From the NCBI RefSeq assembly GCF_010365285.1, contig NZ_CP048286.1:5444001-5508000 (forward strand): 64,000 nucleotides of DNA. Reading direction: 5' to 3'. Below, one piece after another: positions 63,014-64,000 of this stretch. How positions within the stretch are numbered: position 1 is the first letter of the stretch; every line of letters starts with the position of its first letter. The translations under genes and the position numbers were made by a program. The notes below the pieces were generated by a model. That model saw nothing but the letters and a program-made list of their open reading frames with translations. It had not been told where the DNA came from and did no database searches. The stretch is from Paenibacillus rhizovicinus (lineage in GTDB: Bacteria; Bacillota; Bacilli; Paenibacillales; Paenibacillaceae).

Positions 63014-64000
63014 ATGAACAGCGCGCTTCGTCCCTCGTCAGTCCCTTTAGTTGCCGTAGATCCCTATTTCAGCGTATGGTCGGCTGCCGATCAGCTGACA
63101 GATGACTTTACCCGCCATTGGACCGGTCAAAGACATGCGATGACAGGCCTGATTCGTATCGATGGAACCGTATGGCGCTTCGCAGGAAAAGTACAAGCGA
63201 AGGCGGAACGTTACTATGCGGAACCGCCGGCGATGACGCAGAGCGAGCTGCGCGTAACGCCGCTCAGCACCGTGTATGGTTTCGAAGCTGCCGGCGTGGC
63301 GCTGAAGGTTACGTTCACGACGCCGCTGCTGCTGGACGATCTGGATATCTTGTCGCGGCCGGCTTCCTATGTCTCGTTCGAAATCTCGTCCTTGGATGGA
63401 CGGGAGCATGAGGCAGCGGTGTACTTCGACGTCACCGGCGAATGGTGCGTGGACCATCCGCAGCAGGCCGTCATCTCCGAATCGCCGACGGTAGGCGGGG
63501 ATTTGGTCGCGCTGCGCATGTCGCATGAACGGCAGGATTACATGAATCGTTCCGGAGACGATCACCGGATCGACTGGGGTTATTTCTATCTGGCTGCCCG
63601 GCAGTCCGATCGCGTTCGGGCAATTACGGGTTCCGCCGAAATGCGCAAAGCTTTCGTCCGGAATGAACAATTGGCAGGTCATGCCGTCACCGGGTTGCCG
63701 CAGTCGGTCGCGGACGAGCAGCCGGTCATGGCGCTCGTTCATGAGTTTGGCCGCATAGCTGACGCTCCCGTTGGAACGGTGATCGTACTGGCTTACGACG
63801 ATGTTTATGCGATCGAGTACTTCGGCGACAAGCTGCAAGCGTATTGGAAACGGAACGGCCAAAGCACGGAAGCCATGCTGGCATCCGCATTCTCGGACTA
63901 CGAGTCGTTGATGGCCCGCTGCGATGCATTCGACAAGCAGCTGCTGGCTGACGGAGCGGAAGCAGGCGGAGCGAAGTACGCGGATTTGCTGGCGCTCTCA
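63014..64000 (+). CDS. Glutaminase-A/DUF4965-like protein (3' end missing)
   Basis: ATG 63014 follows AAAGAGG and the frame is open to the end of the window, giving 329 codons. The opening SVPLVAVDPYFSVWSAADQLTDDFTRHWTGQ, followed by a beta-rich region with FEISSLDGREHEAAVYFDVTGEW, is the N-terminal part of the large family annotated as glutaminase A with DUF4964, DUF5127, DUF4965 and DUF1793 modules. In bacteria they accompany glycosidase genes and may be unrecognised carbohydrate-active enzymes. There is no signal peptide. Confidence 0.85.
   Translation, partial: MNSALRPSSVPLVAVDPYFSVWSAADQLTDDFTRHWTGQRHAMTGLIRIDGTVWRFAGKVQAKAERYYAEPPAMTQSELRVTPLSTVYGFEAAGVALKVTFTTPLLLDDLDILSRPASYVSFEISSLDGREHEAAVYFDVTGEWCVDHPQQAVISESPTVGGDLVALRMSHERQDYMNRSGDDHRIDWGYFYLAARQSDRVRAITGSAEMRKAFVRNEQLAGHAVTGLPQSVADEQPVMALVHEFGRIADAPVGTVIVLAYDDVYAIEYFGDKLQAYWKRNGQSTEAMLASAFSDYESLMARCDAFDKQLLADGAEAGGAKYADLLALS

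Overview
The window looks like a chromosomal segment of a Gram-positive, aerobic, plant-polysaccharide-degrading member of the Paenibacillaceae (Paenibacillus/Cohnella-like). This rests on AGGAGG-type ribosome sites, lipobox-bearing lipoproteins, an S-layer-anchored multimodular GH10 xylanase, LplB/YtcP-type sugar permeases, a quinol oxidase qoxABCD operon, HelD and a Fur-type iron operator. No rRNA, tRNA, phage, insertion sequence or CRISPR array was seen.

Layout. (1) 1-8.06 kb: arabinoxylan-use cluster on +, with a sugar-binding protein (5' end missing), two permeases, a feruloyl-esterase-like hydrolase, a GH43 arabinofuranosidase-like enzyme, a GH43 xylosidase-like enzyme and an intracellular GH10 xylanase. 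It ends at a terminator shared with a convergent gene for a 1334-residue secreted, S-layer-anchored GH10 xylanase (8.1-12.1 kb). An AraC regulator and a cytosolic hybrid histidine kinase follow. The model is extracellular cutting by the anchored enzyme, import of decorated oligosaccharides, and intracellular trimming. (2) 16.4-20.2 kb, minus strand: ECF sigma factor, zinc-finger anti-sigma factor, membrane protein and an MMPL transporter. (3) 20.7-25.2 kb: small membrane protein and qoxABCD. (4) 25.3-29.8 kb: a 52-bp tandem repeat array, then a Fur-controlled iron-siderophore ABC importer. (5) 30.2-36.0 kb: a five-gene oligopeptide-type ABC importer.

(6) 36.4-48.3 kb: an envelope region. It encodes a PAP2 phosphatase, GtrB- and GtrA-like proteins, a large membrane protein, UppP, a DedA protein, a divergent PAP2 protein, COG4705-like membrane proteins and a lipoprotein phosphoesterase. 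Many of these families act on polyprenyl-phosphate carriers. The same stretch holds several broken genes: an in-frame response regulator-histidine kinase deletion fusion, a DUF6044-like gene whose start is inverted relative to its body, and two 5'-truncated membrane-protein genes.

(7) 48.6-54.7 kb: HelD, a TetR/MFS efflux pair, a decayed sugar-permease fusion with two nonsense codons, and a methyltransferase. (8) 54.9-64 kb: a second carbohydrate region with two Gfo/Idh/MocA oxidoreductases, an acetyltransferase, an AraC regulator, a phytanoyl-CoA-dioxygenase-like enzyme, a GH3 glycosidase, and the start of a DUF4965/glutaminase-like gene that runs off the end.

All family names come from reading motifs in the translated sequence; no database search was run.
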